Positions 33,257-43,788 are shown, counted from the stretch's first letter. The stretch: DNA of 64,000 bases from Streptomyces sp. TRM68416 (GCF_014596915.1 NZ_JACVWU010000015.1:124001-188000); one strand, 5' to 3'. Program-made: numbers and translations. Notes: generated from the letters alone by a model not told the origin.

Positions 33257-35764
33257 TCATGGTTCGCCGGGACCGCCCAGTCCGGTCAGGGCGCCGACCG
33301 GGTCGAGGTCCGGGGTGCCTCGGGGCCACCAGTCCTCGTGGCCCGGCTCCGACTCGTACGCGTACCAGAGGCCGTCGCGGCCCAGGCGGAGCTGGACGTG
33401 GCCTCGGGGGTGGGTGAGGTGGTTGCGCCAGGGGCGGAAGGCCGGCAGGTCGGCGGCGACGAGGAGCGGGCGGGCACGGTCGAAGCGGCCGGCCGGGGGG
33501 TCCCAGGGCTCTTCGAGCACGGCGAGGCCGGCCGGGCCGCCCTGCCGCCAGGCGGCGACCGCGCGGGCCAGCTCGGCGGGGGTGCGGCCGGCGGCGGAGG
33601 CGAGCGAGGCATACAGGGCGCGGCTGCCTGCCGTGAGTCCGGAACCGGGGCGGGCCGCGGCGAGCCGTACCGCGTCCTGCCACAGGGTCAGTTCGCCGAC
33701 CGGGTCGCGGCCGGTGGCGAGCAGTGCGTGGGCGCGGGCGGCGGCGTCGGTCGCGAGCTGGTCCAGCGCGAACGGGTCGGGGCCGCCCGGGGCCGCCGGG
33801 TAGACCGGGGGCTGTTCGGGGTGCGGGGGCGGGGGCAACGGCTGTGGCAGGGGCGGAAGTTCGCGGGGTGCGAGGGCGTGGCTCGCCCGTACGCCCGGCA
33901 GGGGTTCCGGTTCCCGCTCCTGGGCGGCCCGGGCCGTACGGGCGGCGCTCAGGCGGGACAGGGCATCGAGCAGTTCGCGCTCGCCCCGGCCGCGCAGCAG
34001 GAGCAGCACGAAGGGGTCCTCGTCGAGCAGGCGTGCCGTCTGGTAGCAGAGGGCGGCGGCGTGCTTGCAGGGGTGGCCGGAGTCGGGGCAGCTGCACCGG
34101 GGGTCCAGATCGCGTGGGCCGGGCAGCAGCGGCACCCCGCACGCGGCGAGGGACTGGGGCATCTCCTTGTCGAGCAGGGCCGCGATGTGGCCCGGCCGTT
34201 CGGCGGCGGCGTCCAGGAATCGCTCCCAGTCGGCGTCGTCCAGGGTGCGCAGCCGCACCTGGACGCGGTACGGCCGGGGCCGGCTGCCCCGTACATACGC
34301 GAGGACGAGCCCCGGCGTCACGGTGATGGCGTCCACATTCCCCTGCTCCGCATACGCCCGCCCGCGCACCAGTCGCTTGGCGTCGAGCGCCCCTTCCTCC
34401 AGGGCGGACACCCACGCGTTGCCCCACCACGTCTCCGCGAAGGCGGCGCCTGCGGCACCTTCGGTGCTCCGCGCGGGAAAGGCGGGGAAGGTGCGGCGCA
34501 GGTCGCCGTCGCGGTCGGGGGCGGCCATCGAGCGGGGGAGGTGAGGGGGCGCCGGGGCGGGGGCGGCATGGTCGGCCGCGGTGTCCCCGTGGGCTTCGGT
34601 GCGGGCGGTCTCCGACCGGCCCGGGGAGGTCTCTTCCTCCGGCCCGTCCGCCCCGGTGGGCATCCGGAACGCCCCCGCGAGCAACTCCCGCAGCTCACGC
34701 GCCCGAGCGACGGACGACTCGTTCCGCACCGGCGGCACCGGAGGCACGGGGCGACGCGTTGCGCGGGCCGACGCGGCCCCCTTGGCCGCCGCATCCCGCT
34801 CGGACCGCCCCCGCTCCCGGTCACGCCGCGCAGCACGCAACGCCTCACGAGCGACATCCCCGGGCCGCGCACCCGCCGAACCGACGGCCCCCCTCGCCCC
34901 GGCCCCACTTACGGGAGCGGCACCGCCCGGGGCGGGCCCACTCGCGCGGGCGGCACCGCTGGGGGTGGGCCCACCCGCGATGAAGTCCCCGCCGGGGATG
35001 GACGTGCCCGCCCCGGCAGCACCACTCGGAGTGGACGTACCTGACTCGGCAGCACCCGGGGCGGGCCCGCCTGCTTCCGCAGCAACCTGCGTGGACGCAC
35101 CCGGCCCGCCAACACCGCCCGGCGTGAACCCACCCGCCTCACCGGGCCCCCTCAGAGCGGGCCCACCCCCTTCGGCAGCACCGCCGACGGCGGACGTGCC
35201 AGCCCCGGCAGCACCCGGCGTGGACGCACCCGGCTCGCCACCGGCGCCCGGCGTGGAGGTGTCCGCCGCGCCGACGCCACCCGGCATGAACACACCCGCC
35301 CCGCCGGGACCACCCGACGCGGACTCATCCACCCAACCAGGACCACCGGGAGCAGACCCACCCGCTTCAACCGCACCGCCGACGGCGGACGTGCCAGCCC
35401 CGGCAGCACCCGGCGTGGACGCACCCGGCTCGCCGCCGGCGCCCGGCGTGGAGGCGTCCGCCGCGCCGACGCCACCCGGCATGACGGCACTGGCCCCATC
35501 CGAACCGCCCGACATGGCCTCCCTTCCACCGGCGTCGGCCGCGTCTCCCCTTGTGGCGCGGCGGAGGGCGGCGCGGGCCGCGTCCGCCGGGCGGGGGTGG
35601 AGCTCGGTTGGCGTCGGGGTGGCCGGGGTGGGGGTCTCCTCGGGGGCCGAGGTCTTCTCGCGCGGTCCCGCCGGGTCCGTCCCGTCGGTCCGCTTCCCCT
35701 GCCGGTCGCGTTCCCGTGCGGCCCGTAGGGCGCGGCGGGCCTCGTCCGACGGGCGGGGGGTCAT
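33257..35764 (-). CDS. SWIM zinc-finger protein with a repeat-rich N-terminal region
   Basis: An 835-residue protein. A SWIM zinc finger lies at CSCPDSGHPCKHAAALC (CxCx5CxH-like), about residue 555, preceded by the WWGNAWVSALEEG region common to these proteins. Residues about 85-300 are a Gly/Ala/Thr/Pro-rich repeat region. SWIM proteins often pair with SNF2 helicases, and here the ATG overlaps the helicase stop (ATGA). The pair probably acts on nucleic acids in repair or remodelling; the exact role is unknown. The N-terminal SDEARRALRAARERD is charged, and a similar DVAREALRAARRDRERG recurs after the repeat. Confidence 0.88.
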   Translation of the reverse strand: MTPRPSDEARRALRAARERDRQGKRTDGTDPAGPREKTSAPEETPTPATPTPTELHPRPADAARAALRRATRGDAADAGGREAMSGGSDGASAVMPGGVGAADASTPGAGGEPGASTPGAAGAGTSAVGGAVEAGGSAPGGPGWVDESASGGPGGAGVFMPGGVGAADTSTPGAGGEPGASTPGAAGAGTSAVGGAAEGGGPALRGPGEAGGFTPGGVGGPGASTQVAAEAGGPAPGAAESGTSTPSGAAGAGTSIPGGDFIAGGPTPSGAARASGPAPGGAAPVSGAGARGAVGSAGARPGDVAREALRAARRDRERGRSERDAAAKGAASARATRRPVPPVPPVRNESSVARARELRELLAGAFRMPTGADGPEEETSPGRSETARTEAHGDTAADHAAPAPAPPHLPRSMAAPDRDGDLRRTFPAFPARSTEGAAGAAFAETWWGNAWVSALEEGALDAKRLVRGRAYAEQGNVDAITVTPGLVLAYVRGSRPRPYRVQVRLRTLDDADWERFLDAAAERPGHIAALLDKEMPQSLAACGVPLLPGPRDLDPRCSCPDSGHPCKHAAALCYQTARLLDEDPFVLLLLRGRGERELLDALSRLSAARTARAAQEREPEPLPGVRASHALAPRELPPLPQPLPPPPHPEQPPVYPAAPGGPDPFALDQLATDAAARAHALLATGRDPVGELTLWQDAVRLAAARPGSGLTAGSRALYASLASAAGRTPAELARAVAAWRQGGPAGLAVLEEPWDPPAGRFDRARPLLVAADLPAFRPWRNHLTHPRGHVQLRLGRDGLWYAYESEPGHEDWWPRGTPDLDPVGALTGLGGPGEP
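35181..35482. repeat. In-frame direct repeats within the SWIM gene
   Basis: A block of about 107 bp starting at 35181 recurs almost exactly from 35376, a period of 195 bp (65 codons). Both copies encode a stretch like GVGAADASTPGAGGEPGAS. Smaller Gly-Ala-Thr-Pro units continue to about 34900. The period keeps the frame, so the array can expand or contract by recombination without breaking the protein. Confidence 0.8.
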
Positions 35765-38583
35765 GTCGTCCTCCGGAGGCGAACCAGGTCGGTCAGTTCG
35801 CGGTCGGTGAGTTCTGTGAGGGCGGACTCGCCGGAGCCGAGGATCGCGTCGGCCAGGGCGCGCTTGGCCTGCAGCATCTCGGCGATGCGGTCCTCGACGG
35901 TGCCCTCCGTGATCAGGCGGTGGACCTGGACGGGCTGGGTCTGGCCGATCCGGTAGGCGCGGTCGGTGGCCTGTTCCTCCACGGCCGGGTTCCACCAGCG
36001 GTCGAAGTGGACGACATGGCCCGCGCGGGTGAGGTTGAGGCCGGTGCCCGCCGCCTTCAGGGAGAGCACCAGCACCGGCGTCGCGCCGCTCTGGAAGCGG
36101 TCCACCATGCGTTCGCGCTCGGGTACCGGTGTGCCGCCGTGCAGGAGGTCCACCGGGACCGCACGGGCGGCGAGGTGGGCGGTGATCAGCCGGGCCATCC
36201 CGACGTACTGCGTGAAGACGAGCGCGGAGCCGTCCTCGGCCAGCAGGGTGTCCAACAGCTCGTCCAGCAGGGCCAGTTTGCCCGAGCGGGCCATCAGGCG
36301 GTCCGCGGCATGGAGCGGGACCTCCTCCTTCAGGTACAGCGCGGGGTGGTCGCAGATCTGCTTCAGCGCGCCCAGCAGCTTGAGCACCAGGCCCCGGCGT
36401 GCGATGCCCTCCGCCGTCTCGATGGCCAGCAGCGACTCGCGGACCACCGCCTCGTACAGGGCGGCCTGTTCCCGGGTGAGCGGCACCGGGTGGTCCGTCT
36501 CCGTCTTGGGCGGCAGCTCGGGCACGATGCCGGGGTCGGACTTCTTGCGGCGCAGCAGGAAGGGGCGCACCAGCCGGGCCAGCCGTTCGACCGCCTCCTC
36601 GTCCTCGCCGTTCTCCACCGCGCGCGCGTGGCGGGCGCGGAAGGACTTCAGGGGCCCGAGCAGGCCGGGGGTCGTCCAGTCCAGCAGCGCCCACAGCTCG
36701 GAGAGATTGTTCTCGACCGGGGTGCCGGTCAGGGCCACGCGCGCGGGCGTCGGAATCGTGCGCAGCGCCTTCGCGGTCGCCGAGTAGGGGTTCTTCACGT
36801 GCTGCGCCTCGTCGGCGACGACCATGCCCCAGGGCTGTCCGGCCAGCGTCGGCGCGGCCGTGCGCATGGTGCCGTAGGTGGTGAGGACGAAGCCGCCGGC
36901 CAGGTCGTCCAGGGTGCGGTCGGGGCCGTGGAAGCGGCGGACGGGGACGCCGGGGGCGAAGCGGGTGATCTCGCGCTGCCAGTTGCCCAGCAGTGAGGCG
37001 GGGCAGACCACCAGGGTCGGTTCGGTGCGGGCCCGCTTCAGGTGCAGGGCGATGAGCGTGATCGTCTTGCCGAGGCCCATGTCGTCGGCAAGGCAGCCGC
37101 CGAGTCCGAGGGAGGTCATCAGGTCCAGCCAGGCCAGGCCCCGCAGTTGGTAGTCGCGCAGGGTGGCGGCCAGGCCGGGCGGCGGTTCGGCGGGGCGGAT
37201 CCCGGCCGTCAGGCGGTCGCGCAGCGCGGCGAGCGCGCCGACCGGAACGGCCTCGACTGCCTCTCCGTCGACGTCCGCCGTGCCGGTGAGGGCGACGGAC
37301 AGGGCGTCGACCGGGTCGAGCAGGCCCAGTTCGCGCTTGCGGGCCTTGCGGACCAGGGCCGGGTCGACCAGCACCCAGTGGTCGCGGAGGCGCACGACCG
37401 GGCGGTGCGCCTCGGCAAGGGCGTCCATCTCGGCCTCGCTGAGCGGATCGCCGCCGAGGGCCAACTGCCAGCGGAACTGGAGCAGTTCCTCGCTCTCGAA
37501 GAACCCGGTGCCGTCGGTCGCCGAGCCCGGCGCGGGCCGTACCACCGCGGTCGCGGTCAGGTCCTGGGCCAGGTCCCGGGGCCAGTGCACGGCGACCCCC
37601 GCCGCCGCGAGCCGGGACGCCGCCACCCCGAGCAGATCGCCCAACTCCTCGTCGGACAGGGCCAGTACGTCGGGCACGTCCTGCTCGGAGAGCCGGTCCA
37701 GGGGCGGCCAGACGCGGGCGGCGCGGCGCACCGCGAGGGCGGCGTCCACGCGTGCGCGGGGGCCGAAGGCGGAGTCCGCCTCGCCCGCCCACAGCGCCGC
37801 CGCGTCGACCACGAGGGTGGGGTCGGCGAGGCTGTGCACCTGCACGATCGCGGCCCCGGCGGTACGGACGCCGCCCTCGCCGTCGAAGAGTTCGTACGCG
37901 GACAGGTCCAGGCGGAGGGAGATCCTGACGCCCGCATCCATGCCGGCGGCGACCTCGGCCGCCCAGTCGTGGGCTTCGGGAAGGCGCTGCGGCCGCCGGT
38001 CGGCGAAGGGCTTCCCGGAGGCGTACGGCGCGGCCGGGGTGCGGGGCAGGGTGTCCGCGACCGCGTCCAGGAAGGAGCGCATCAGCGCTTCCGGTTCGGG
38101 CAGCCGGAGCGGGCCGGAACCCGGGAGCGGCACCGCGTGGCCCTCGGAGGGCAGGGCGGCAGCGATCGCCCGCAGGTGGGCGATGTCGTCGGGGTCCAGG
38201 GGGCCCGCCCGCCAGGCGTCGTGGCCGGTGGCGGTCAGGCCGGGCAGCAGCCTCCCGCGCGCGACCAGCCGCAGCGCGTGCAGGGCGGCGGCGCCCCAGC
38301 AGGCGGTGGCGGGGTGGGCGGCCGGGTCGCGCCGGGCGCGCACGAGCAGCGGCAGGGCCTCACCGAGCGGGAGCGTGACGGCCGGGGTGGTGCGGCGGCG
38401 TACTCCGGAGCCGTGCCGCCGTACGACGGTGAGGTCGGTGTGCCGGGCGGGCAGCGGGCCGTCCTCGGGGTCCCAGAAGGCGATCCGGCCCTCGCGCGGC
38501 AGGGGCGCGGGCAGGAAGACGGCGGCGAGCCGCACGGGGACGGTCTCCGCCGTGGCCGCGGCCACCGTGGCCATGTCGCTCAT
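35761..38583 (-). CDS. SNF2-family DEAD/DEAH-box helicase
   Basis: A 940-residue SNF2/RapA-type ATPase. The N-terminal half (about 1-470) is an actinobacterial helicase-associated region. The motor has LADDMGLGKTI (Walker A), VVADEAQHVKNP (Walker B, DEAQ), LTGTPVENN (motif III) and RAYRIGQTQPVQVHRL (motif VI). It translocates on double-stranded DNA or remodels protein-DNA complexes. ATG 38583 follows GGGAGG. It is coupled to the downstream SWIM gene. From memory, S. coelicolor SCO6262 is a similar helicase at a comparable place. Confidence 0.93.
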   Translation of the reverse strand: MSDMATVAAATAETVPVRLAAVFLPAPLPREGRIAFWDPEDGPLPARHTDLTVVRRHGSGVRRRTTPAVTLPLGEALPLLVRARRDPAAHPATACWGAAALHALRLVARGRLLPGLTATGHDAWRAGPLDPDDIAHLRAIAAALPSEGHAVPLPGSGPLRLPEPEALMRSFLDAVADTLPRTPAAPYASGKPFADRRPQRLPEAHDWAAEVAAGMDAGVRISLRLDLSAYELFDGEGGVRTAGAAIVQVHSLADPTLVVDAAALWAGEADSAFGPRARVDAALAVRRAARVWPPLDRLSEQDVPDVLALSDEELGDLLGVAASRLAAAGVAVHWPRDLAQDLTATAVVRPAPGSATDGTGFFESEELLQFRWQLALGGDPLSEAEMDALAEAHRPVVRLRDHWVLVDPALVRKARKRELGLLDPVDALSVALTGTADVDGEAVEAVPVGALAALRDRLTAGIRPAEPPPGLAATLRDYQLRGLAWLDLMTSLGLGGCLADDMGLGKTITLIALHLKRARTEPTLVVCPASLLGNWQREITRFAPGVPVRRFHGPDRTLDDLAGGFVLTTYGTMRTAAPTLAGQPWGMVVADEAQHVKNPYSATAKALRTIPTPARVALTGTPVENNLSELWALLDWTTPGLLGPLKSFRARHARAVENGEDEEAVERLARLVRPFLLRRKKSDPGIVPELPPKTETDHPVPLTREQAALYEAVVRESLLAIETAEGIARRGLVLKLLGALKQICDHPALYLKEEVPLHAADRLMARSGKLALLDELLDTLLAEDGSALVFTQYVGMARLITAHLAARAVPVDLLHGGTPVPERERMVDRFQSGATPVLVLSLKAAGTGLNLTRAGHVVHFDRWWNPAVEEQATDRAYRIGQTQPVQVHRLITEGTVEDRIAEMLQAKRALADAILGSGESALTELTDRELTDLVRLRRTT

Positions 38584-38696
38584 ACGCTGTGTCACCTCCC
38601 GGCCGTGAGTCGGATCAGACGTCTTCGACTCTACGGGCGGGGTCTGACAATCGGCCCCGGGGCCGCTCCCAGCGGGCCGTCGGGCCCGGGGATTCG

Positions 38697-38892
38697 CGGC
38701 GGGGCGTCGGGCTCGGGAGACTCCCGGCGGGGCGTCGGGCTCGGGAAACTCCCGGCGGGGCGTCGGGCCCGGGAAACTCCCGGCGGGGCGTCGGGCTCGG
38801 GAAACTCCCGGCGGGGCGTCCGGTGCAAGCGCCCCCGGCGAGCCGTCCGGTTCAGGCAATCCCCGGGGAGCCCTCCCGCTCAGGGAGGTCCA
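38697..38892. repeat. 28-bp tandem repeat array, about seven copies
   Basis: Seven contiguous 28-bp units modelled on CGGCGGGGCGTCGGGCTCGG plus GAAACTCC. Units 1-4 (38697-38808) are nearly identical; units 5-7 decay toward the membrane-protein gene, and a further degenerate unit may sit on each side. The array fills the gap between the SNF2 gene start and the end of the membrane-protein gene. No unique spacers are present, so it is not CRISPR. The GTCGGGCTCGGGAAACTCCC core might fold weakly. Confidence 0.88.
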
Positions 38893-38907
38893 GCGGACCG
38901 TCCCGGA

Positions 38908-39501
38908 TCAGGGAACCGTGCGCGAGACCACGTACACCATCGGATACGTCGGGTTCCCGGTGTTCACGACCACGTCCAGCGTCGGCGCCGGGTTCTCCTG
39001 CTTGTGGACCAGGCCGTAGTAGGCGCCCGGTCGTGAGCCCTCGCCGGAGAACTTCCAGCCGGTGACCGCCCGGTCGCGGGCGCCGATGGTGATGTCGCCC
39101 TCCTTCAGGTCGTCCCGGCTCATGCCGATGTCGGCCAGGAAGGTGTCCAGGCCTTCGTGCGTGGTCTGGAACTGGACGTAGAGACGGCTGGTCTTCCAGT
39201 TGTTCGTCTCGTAGTACGCGACCTGGTTCGCCGGGTGCGGGACCGGCACCTGGTACAGGCGACGCTGGAGCTTGGACGGCCAGCCCTCGGTGAGGCCGGT
39301 CGCCGAGTACTTCGCCTCCTTGTCCTTGCCGCTGTTGCGGCTCTGGTTGGCGGAGATCACCAGGTAGCCGGCCGGCACGCCGATCAGCAGGACGATGATG
39401 AGCAGGGTGAGCGACCGGCGGCGGATCACGTGCCGCCGGTCCTCGGTGCGCCGGGACGGCTCGTCCGGCGGCTCGGCCTGGCGGGGCAGATCAGGGGTCA
39501 C
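38908..39501 (-). CDS. Single-pass membrane protein of unknown function
   Basis: A 197-residue protein with a hydrophilic cytoplasmic N-terminus (about 25 residues), one membrane segment (SLTLLIIVLLIGVPAGYLVI) and an extracytoplasmic domain of about 140 residues rich in Tyr and Trp. The GTG start overlaps the stop of the ROK kinase (GTGA), so it is made with that kinase. The outer domain has no recognisable catalytic motif or cysteines. I recall similar proteins encoded beside this kinase in other Streptomyces but know no function. Confidence 0.78.
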   Translation of the reverse strand: MTPDLPRQAEPPDEPSRRTEDRRHVIRRRSLTLLIIVLLIGVPAGYLVISANQSRNSGKDKEAKYSATGLTEGWPSKLQRRLYQVPVPHPANQVAYYETNNWKTSRLYVQFQTTHEGLDTFLADIGMSRDDLKEGDITIGARDRAVTGWKFSGEGSRPGAYYGLVHKQENPAPTLDVVVNTGNPTYPMVYVVSRTVP

Positions 39502-40646
39502 GCGGGCCCCTGGGGCGCGCGGCGGGCCTGTGCGAACCGCTCGTAGCGTTCGTAGCGCTCCACCCGGCGCCGGTTGGCGCGCCGGAAGCGCCGGGCGACC
39601 AGGCGGGCGAGGTCGGCGGCGCCGACCATGCCGGCCTCGGGGCCGAGCTGGGCACGCGCGATGCGGGCCTCGGGGCGGTAGCCGCGGCCGGTGAGATGGC
39701 GCCTGAAGGCGTCCCGCGCGGGGCCGATCAGCAGGTCGTCGGCGGCCGAGACGCCGCCGCCGATGACGAAGCAGGACGGGTCGAGGGCGGCCGCCAGGTT
39801 GGCGATGCCGACGCCCAGCCACTGGCCGATGTCCTGGAGCAGCTCGATGCACATGGCGTCGCCCTCGCGGGCCAGCTCGGTGATCATCGGGCCGGTGATG
39901 TCGGAGATGCTGCCCTTGACGTGCTCGATGATGCCGTACGCCACCGGGGAGTCCGCCGCCGCCAGTTCGCGGGCCTCGCGCACGAGGGCGTTGCCGGAGC
40001 TGTACTGCTCCCAGCAGCCGCGGTTGCCGCACGGGCAGCGGTGGCCGCCGGGGACGACCTGCATGTGCCCGAACTCGCCGGCGACGCCGTACTTGCCGCG
40101 CTTGACCTGCCCGTCCTCCAGGATCGCGCCGCCGATGCCGGTGCCCAGGGTGATCATGACGAGGTGGTCCTCGCCGCGGCCGGCGCCGAAGCGCCACTCC
40201 GCCCACGCGGCGGTGTTGGCGTCGTTGTCGACCAGGACGGGCACGGCGAGGCGGCCCGCGATGCGGTCGCGCAGCGGCTCGTTGCGCCACGACAGGTGGG
40301 GGGCGAACAGGACGCGGTTGCGGTCGGCGTCGACCCAGCCGGCCGCGCCGATCCCGACGGCGTGCACGTCGTGCCGGTCGGAGAGGTCCAGCACCAGCTC
40401 GACGATGGTGTCCTCGACGACCTTGGGGCTCTTGGACTTGTCCGGGGTCTCGGTGCGGACCTTCTCCAGGATGTTGCCGTCGGCGTCGACGACGCCCGCC
40501 ATGACTTTTGTGCCGCCGATGTCGATCCCCACGGTGGGCACGCGGGGTGCCGTCAGATGGGAGCGGCGCTCCCGGGTGCCCACCGTGCGGAGCACGGTGG
40601 CGCGCCGGGAGCCGATCGGGGCGCTGAAGTCGCGGTAGGTGCTCAT
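39498..40646 (-). CDS. ROK-family sugar kinase (glucokinase-like)
   Basis: A 382-residue kinase that probably phosphorylates a hexose on its 6-hydroxyl with ATP. Motifs are VGIDIGGTKVMAGV (phosphate 1), LVDNDANTAAWAEW (catalytic Asp), ITLGTGIGGAI (phosphate 2), GEFGHMQV and the zinc site CPCGNRGC. An Arg-rich extension follows the catalytic domain at the C-terminus. The N-terminal 35 residues are also extra. It lies downstream of a ribose-type ABC transporter on the same strand, so it may phosphorylate the sugar that system imports. Confidence 0.9.
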   Translation of the reverse strand: MSTYRDFSAPIGSRRATVLRTVGTRERRSHLTAPRVPTVGIDIGGTKVMAGVVDADGNILEKVRTETPDKSKSPKVVEDTIVELVLDLSDRHDVHAVGIGAAGWVDADRNRVLFAPHLSWRNEPLRDRIAGRLAVPVLVDNDANTAAWAEWRFGAGRGEDHLVMITLGTGIGGAILEDGQVKRGKYGVAGEFGHMQVVPGGHRCPCGNRGCWEQYSSGNALVREARELAAADSPVAYGIIEHVKGSISDITGPMITELAREGDAMCIELLQDIGQWLGVGIANLAAALDPSCFVIGGGVSAADDLLIGPARDAFRRHLTGRGYRPEARIARAQLGPEAGMVGAADLARLVARRFRRANRRRVERYERYERFAQARRAPQGPA

Positions 40647-40766
40647 CAGGCCCGATTCTGCCTCACCGTCGGGCTCGGTGCCGTACGGGGAAGCAATGGG
40701 GGTGGTTGATGCCGTACGCGGTCTACAAGTCGTTTGTGGCTTGTCGCGCAGTTCCCCGCGCCCCTG

Positions 40767-40829
40767 GGGCCTGTCCGGCGGATCATGCCGCAGACGCGGG
40801 GCCTGGCACGCCCATCCGCCGGACAGGCC

Positions 40830-40830
<1 letters not shown>
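40767..40830. terminator. Perfect 17-bp stem-loop after the ABC operon
   Basis: GGGCCTGTCCGGCGGAT (40767-40783) and its exact reverse complement (40814-40830) flank a 30-nt loop. It begins right at the stop of the ABC ATPase, so it probably ends or attenuates that transcript before the ROK kinase. Just beside it is GCGCAGTTCCCCGCGCCCCT, a sequence I recall as common between Streptomyces genes. Confidence 0.6.
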
Positions 40831-41596
<766 letters not shown>

Positions 41597-41600
<4 letters not shown>

Positions 41601-42628
41601 TTGGTGGCCTCCGCGCGCTTGCGGACCCAGGCGTTGAGCAGGGTCGCGAGGAGCAGCATCGCTCCGAGGAAGAACTTGAACCAGTCGGGGTTCCACTCGG
41701 CGAAGACGATGCCCTTGCTGGTCATGCCGAAGATGAACGCGCCGACCGCCGAGCCGACCGCGCTGCCGTAGCCGCCGGTGATCAGACAGCCGCCGATGAC
41801 GGCCGCGATGATGTAGATCAGCTCGTTGCCGACGCCCTCGCCGGACTGGACGACGTCGAAGGAGAAGAGCAGGTGCTGGCCGGAGATCCAGGCGCCGAGG
41901 CCGACGCCCATGTAGAGGCCGATCTTGGTCTTGGTGACGGGGACGCCGACGGCGCGGGCCGCTTCCTGGTTGCCGCCGACCGCGAAGATCCAGTTGCCGG
42001 CGCGGGTGCGCAGCAGGATCCAGGAGGCGAGGGCGACCAGGCCCAGCCACCACAGGATGGTGACCTTGAAGTCGACGTCGCCGACGGTCAGGGTGGAGGC
42101 GAAGACGTCGTGGGCGCTGGGGAAGCCCTCCATGTCGGAGATGGACTTCGTGGAGACGGTGCCGTCGATCAGCTTGGTGAAGCCGAGGTTCATGCCGGTC
42201 AGCATCAGGAAGGTGCCGAGCGTGATGATGAAGCTGGGCAGTTTGGTGCGGGTGAGCATGATGCCGTTGAAGGCGCCGATGGCCAGGGTGACCAGCAGGG
42301 ACACGCCCACTCCGACCCATACGTTCGCCGTGAGCTGGTAGCTGAACATCGACGACACCAGGGCCGAGGAGGTCACCAGGACGCCGGCCGACAGGTCGAA
42401 CTCGCCGCCGATCATCAGCAGCGCGACGGGGACGGCCATGATGCCGATCGTCGAGGAGGCGTAGAGGACCGTGCTGAGGCTGGAGGCGCGCAGGAAGCCG
42501 TCGGCGACGAACGCGAAGAAGACGAAGACGGCGATCGCGCCGACGACCGAGCCCAGTTCGGGGCGGCCGAGCAGTTTGCGCAGCGGCGAGGTCTCCAGCA
42601 GCCGCTCGTCCACGGTGGTCGCGCTCAT
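41597..42628 (-). CDS. Sugar ABC transporter permease (ribose/inositol class)
   Basis: A 343-residue integral membrane permease with about 9-10 hydrophobic segments and the class signature LMIGGEFDLSAGVLV and AVGGNQEAARAVGVPV. ATG 42628 overlaps the substrate-binding protein stop (ATGA), and its own stop overlaps the ATPase start, so the three subunits are cotranslated. It forms the transmembrane channel of the importer; substrate unknown. Confidence 0.93.
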
Positions 42629-43629
42629 CGGGTGCCCCGCTCGGTGTACTCCTGCAGCGCGGCGGCCTGGTCCTTGGTGATGATCTGCGGGCCGGTGAGC
42701 ACGGGCTTGCCGCCGCCGAGGACGTCGTTGTTGTACTTGTACAGCCACAGCAGGTCGACGGCCTCGTAGCCCTGGAGGTAGGGCTGCTGGTCGACGGCGA
42801 AGCCGAGGGTGCCGTCCTTGAGCGAGGCGGCCACCTTGGCGTTGAGGTCGAAGGTGTCGATCTCGGCCTTGCTGTTCGCGTCCTGCCGGGCCTTCACCGC
42901 GGTGTCGGCGTAGGGGGCGCCCAGGGTGACGACGGCGTCGACGGACGCGTCGGCCTGGAGCTTGGCGCTGATCGCGGACTGCACGTCCGGCATGCTCGTG
43001 CCGTTGACGTACAGGTTCTGCACGGTCCCGTCGAAGGTCTCCTTGACGCCCGCGCAGCGCTGCTCGTGGCCGACGTTGCCCTGCTCGTGCAGGACGCAGA
43101 CCGCCTTCTTCTTCCCGCGCTTGTTCAGCTCCTCGCCGACCGCCTGGCCGGCGATGGTCTCGTCCTGGCCGATGTGGGTGAGGGCGCCGAACTCCTTGGA
43201 CTCCTCGGAGCCGGAGTTCACGGTGATCACCGGGATGCCGGCCTTGCGGGCGCGGGCCACGGCGGCCTTCATGGCGTCGGGCTTGGCGAGGGTGACGATG
43301 ATGCCGTCGACCTTCTTGTCCACGGCGGCGTCGACGAGTTGCGCCTGCTGCTGGGCCTCGTCGTCGTGCGAGTACAGGAAGTTGATGTTGTCCTTGACGG
43401 CGGCCTGCTTCGCGCCGCTCTGGACGATGTCCCAGAAGGTGTCGCCGTCACCCGAGTGGGTGATCATCGCGAAGGTCCAGCGGGGGGTGTTGACCGCCGC
43501 CTTCCCCTGGGCCGCCGCGGCCTTGCGGGCGTCCTCGGCGCGTTTGCCGCCGGTGCTACTGCATCCGGCGACGGACACGCACAGTGCCCCCGCCAGCGCG
43601 ATTCCTGCCCAGGTCCTCAAGCGTGCCAC
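42625..43629 (-). CDS. Sugar ABC transporter substrate-binding lipoprotein
   Basis: A 334-residue periplasmic-binding-type protein (RbsB class). The GTG at 43629 follows GAAGGG and gives a lipoprotein signal with lipobox SVAGC, so it is anchored outside the membrane. Segments DGIIVTLAKPDAMKAAV and GIPVITVNSGSE line the ligand cleft. It captures a pentose, hexose or inositol and delivers it to the permease. It heads the operon; a GntR-type operator lies 127 bases upstream. Confidence 0.93.
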   Translation of the reverse strand: MARLRTWAGIALAGALCVSVAGCSSTGGKRAEDARKAAAAQGKAAVNTPRWTFAMITHSGDGDTFWDIVQSGAKQAAVKDNINFLYSHDDEAQQQAQLVDAAVDKKVDGIIVTLAKPDAMKAAVARARKAGIPVITVNSGSEESKEFGALTHIGQDETIAGQAVGEELNKRGKKKAVCVLHEQGNVGHEQRCAGVKETFDGTVQNLYVNGTSMPDVQSAISAKLQADASVDAVVTLGAPYADTAVKARQDANSKAEIDTFDLNAKVAASLKDGTLGFAVDQQPYLQGYEAVDLLWLYKYNNDVLGGGKPVLTGPQIITKDQAAALQEYTERGTR

Positions 43630-43755
43630 GAGGCGGTGCCCTTCTTGCTGTGTTCTGAGGTGCTCACGGGGCTGGTGACTCACCAGCCCCAAACGCCCCA
43701 GTATCAAACACAGGGATCATCCGCCGGACGACCGGGGACCGCGAGTCGGTCGCAT

Positions 43756-43765
43756 TGTCCGGACA
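43756..43765. promoter_or_regulatory. GntR operator upstream of the ABC operon
   Basis: TGTCCGGACA is a perfect 10-bp palindrome in the context ATTGTCCGGACATTA. The same core occurs at 44604-44613 next to the GntR gene, in the context GTTGTCCGGACATAC. Two copies sharing TTGTCCGGACAT at the two ends of the regulator gene strongly suggest sites for that regulator. Confidence 0.65.
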
Positions 43766-43788
43766 TTACGAGGAGGTCGGGGCGTCGC

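Noticed and set aside
38697..38892. 28-bp repeats as a CRISPR array
   Set aside because: Unit length fits a CRISPR repeat, but there are no spacers between units and they decay progressively.
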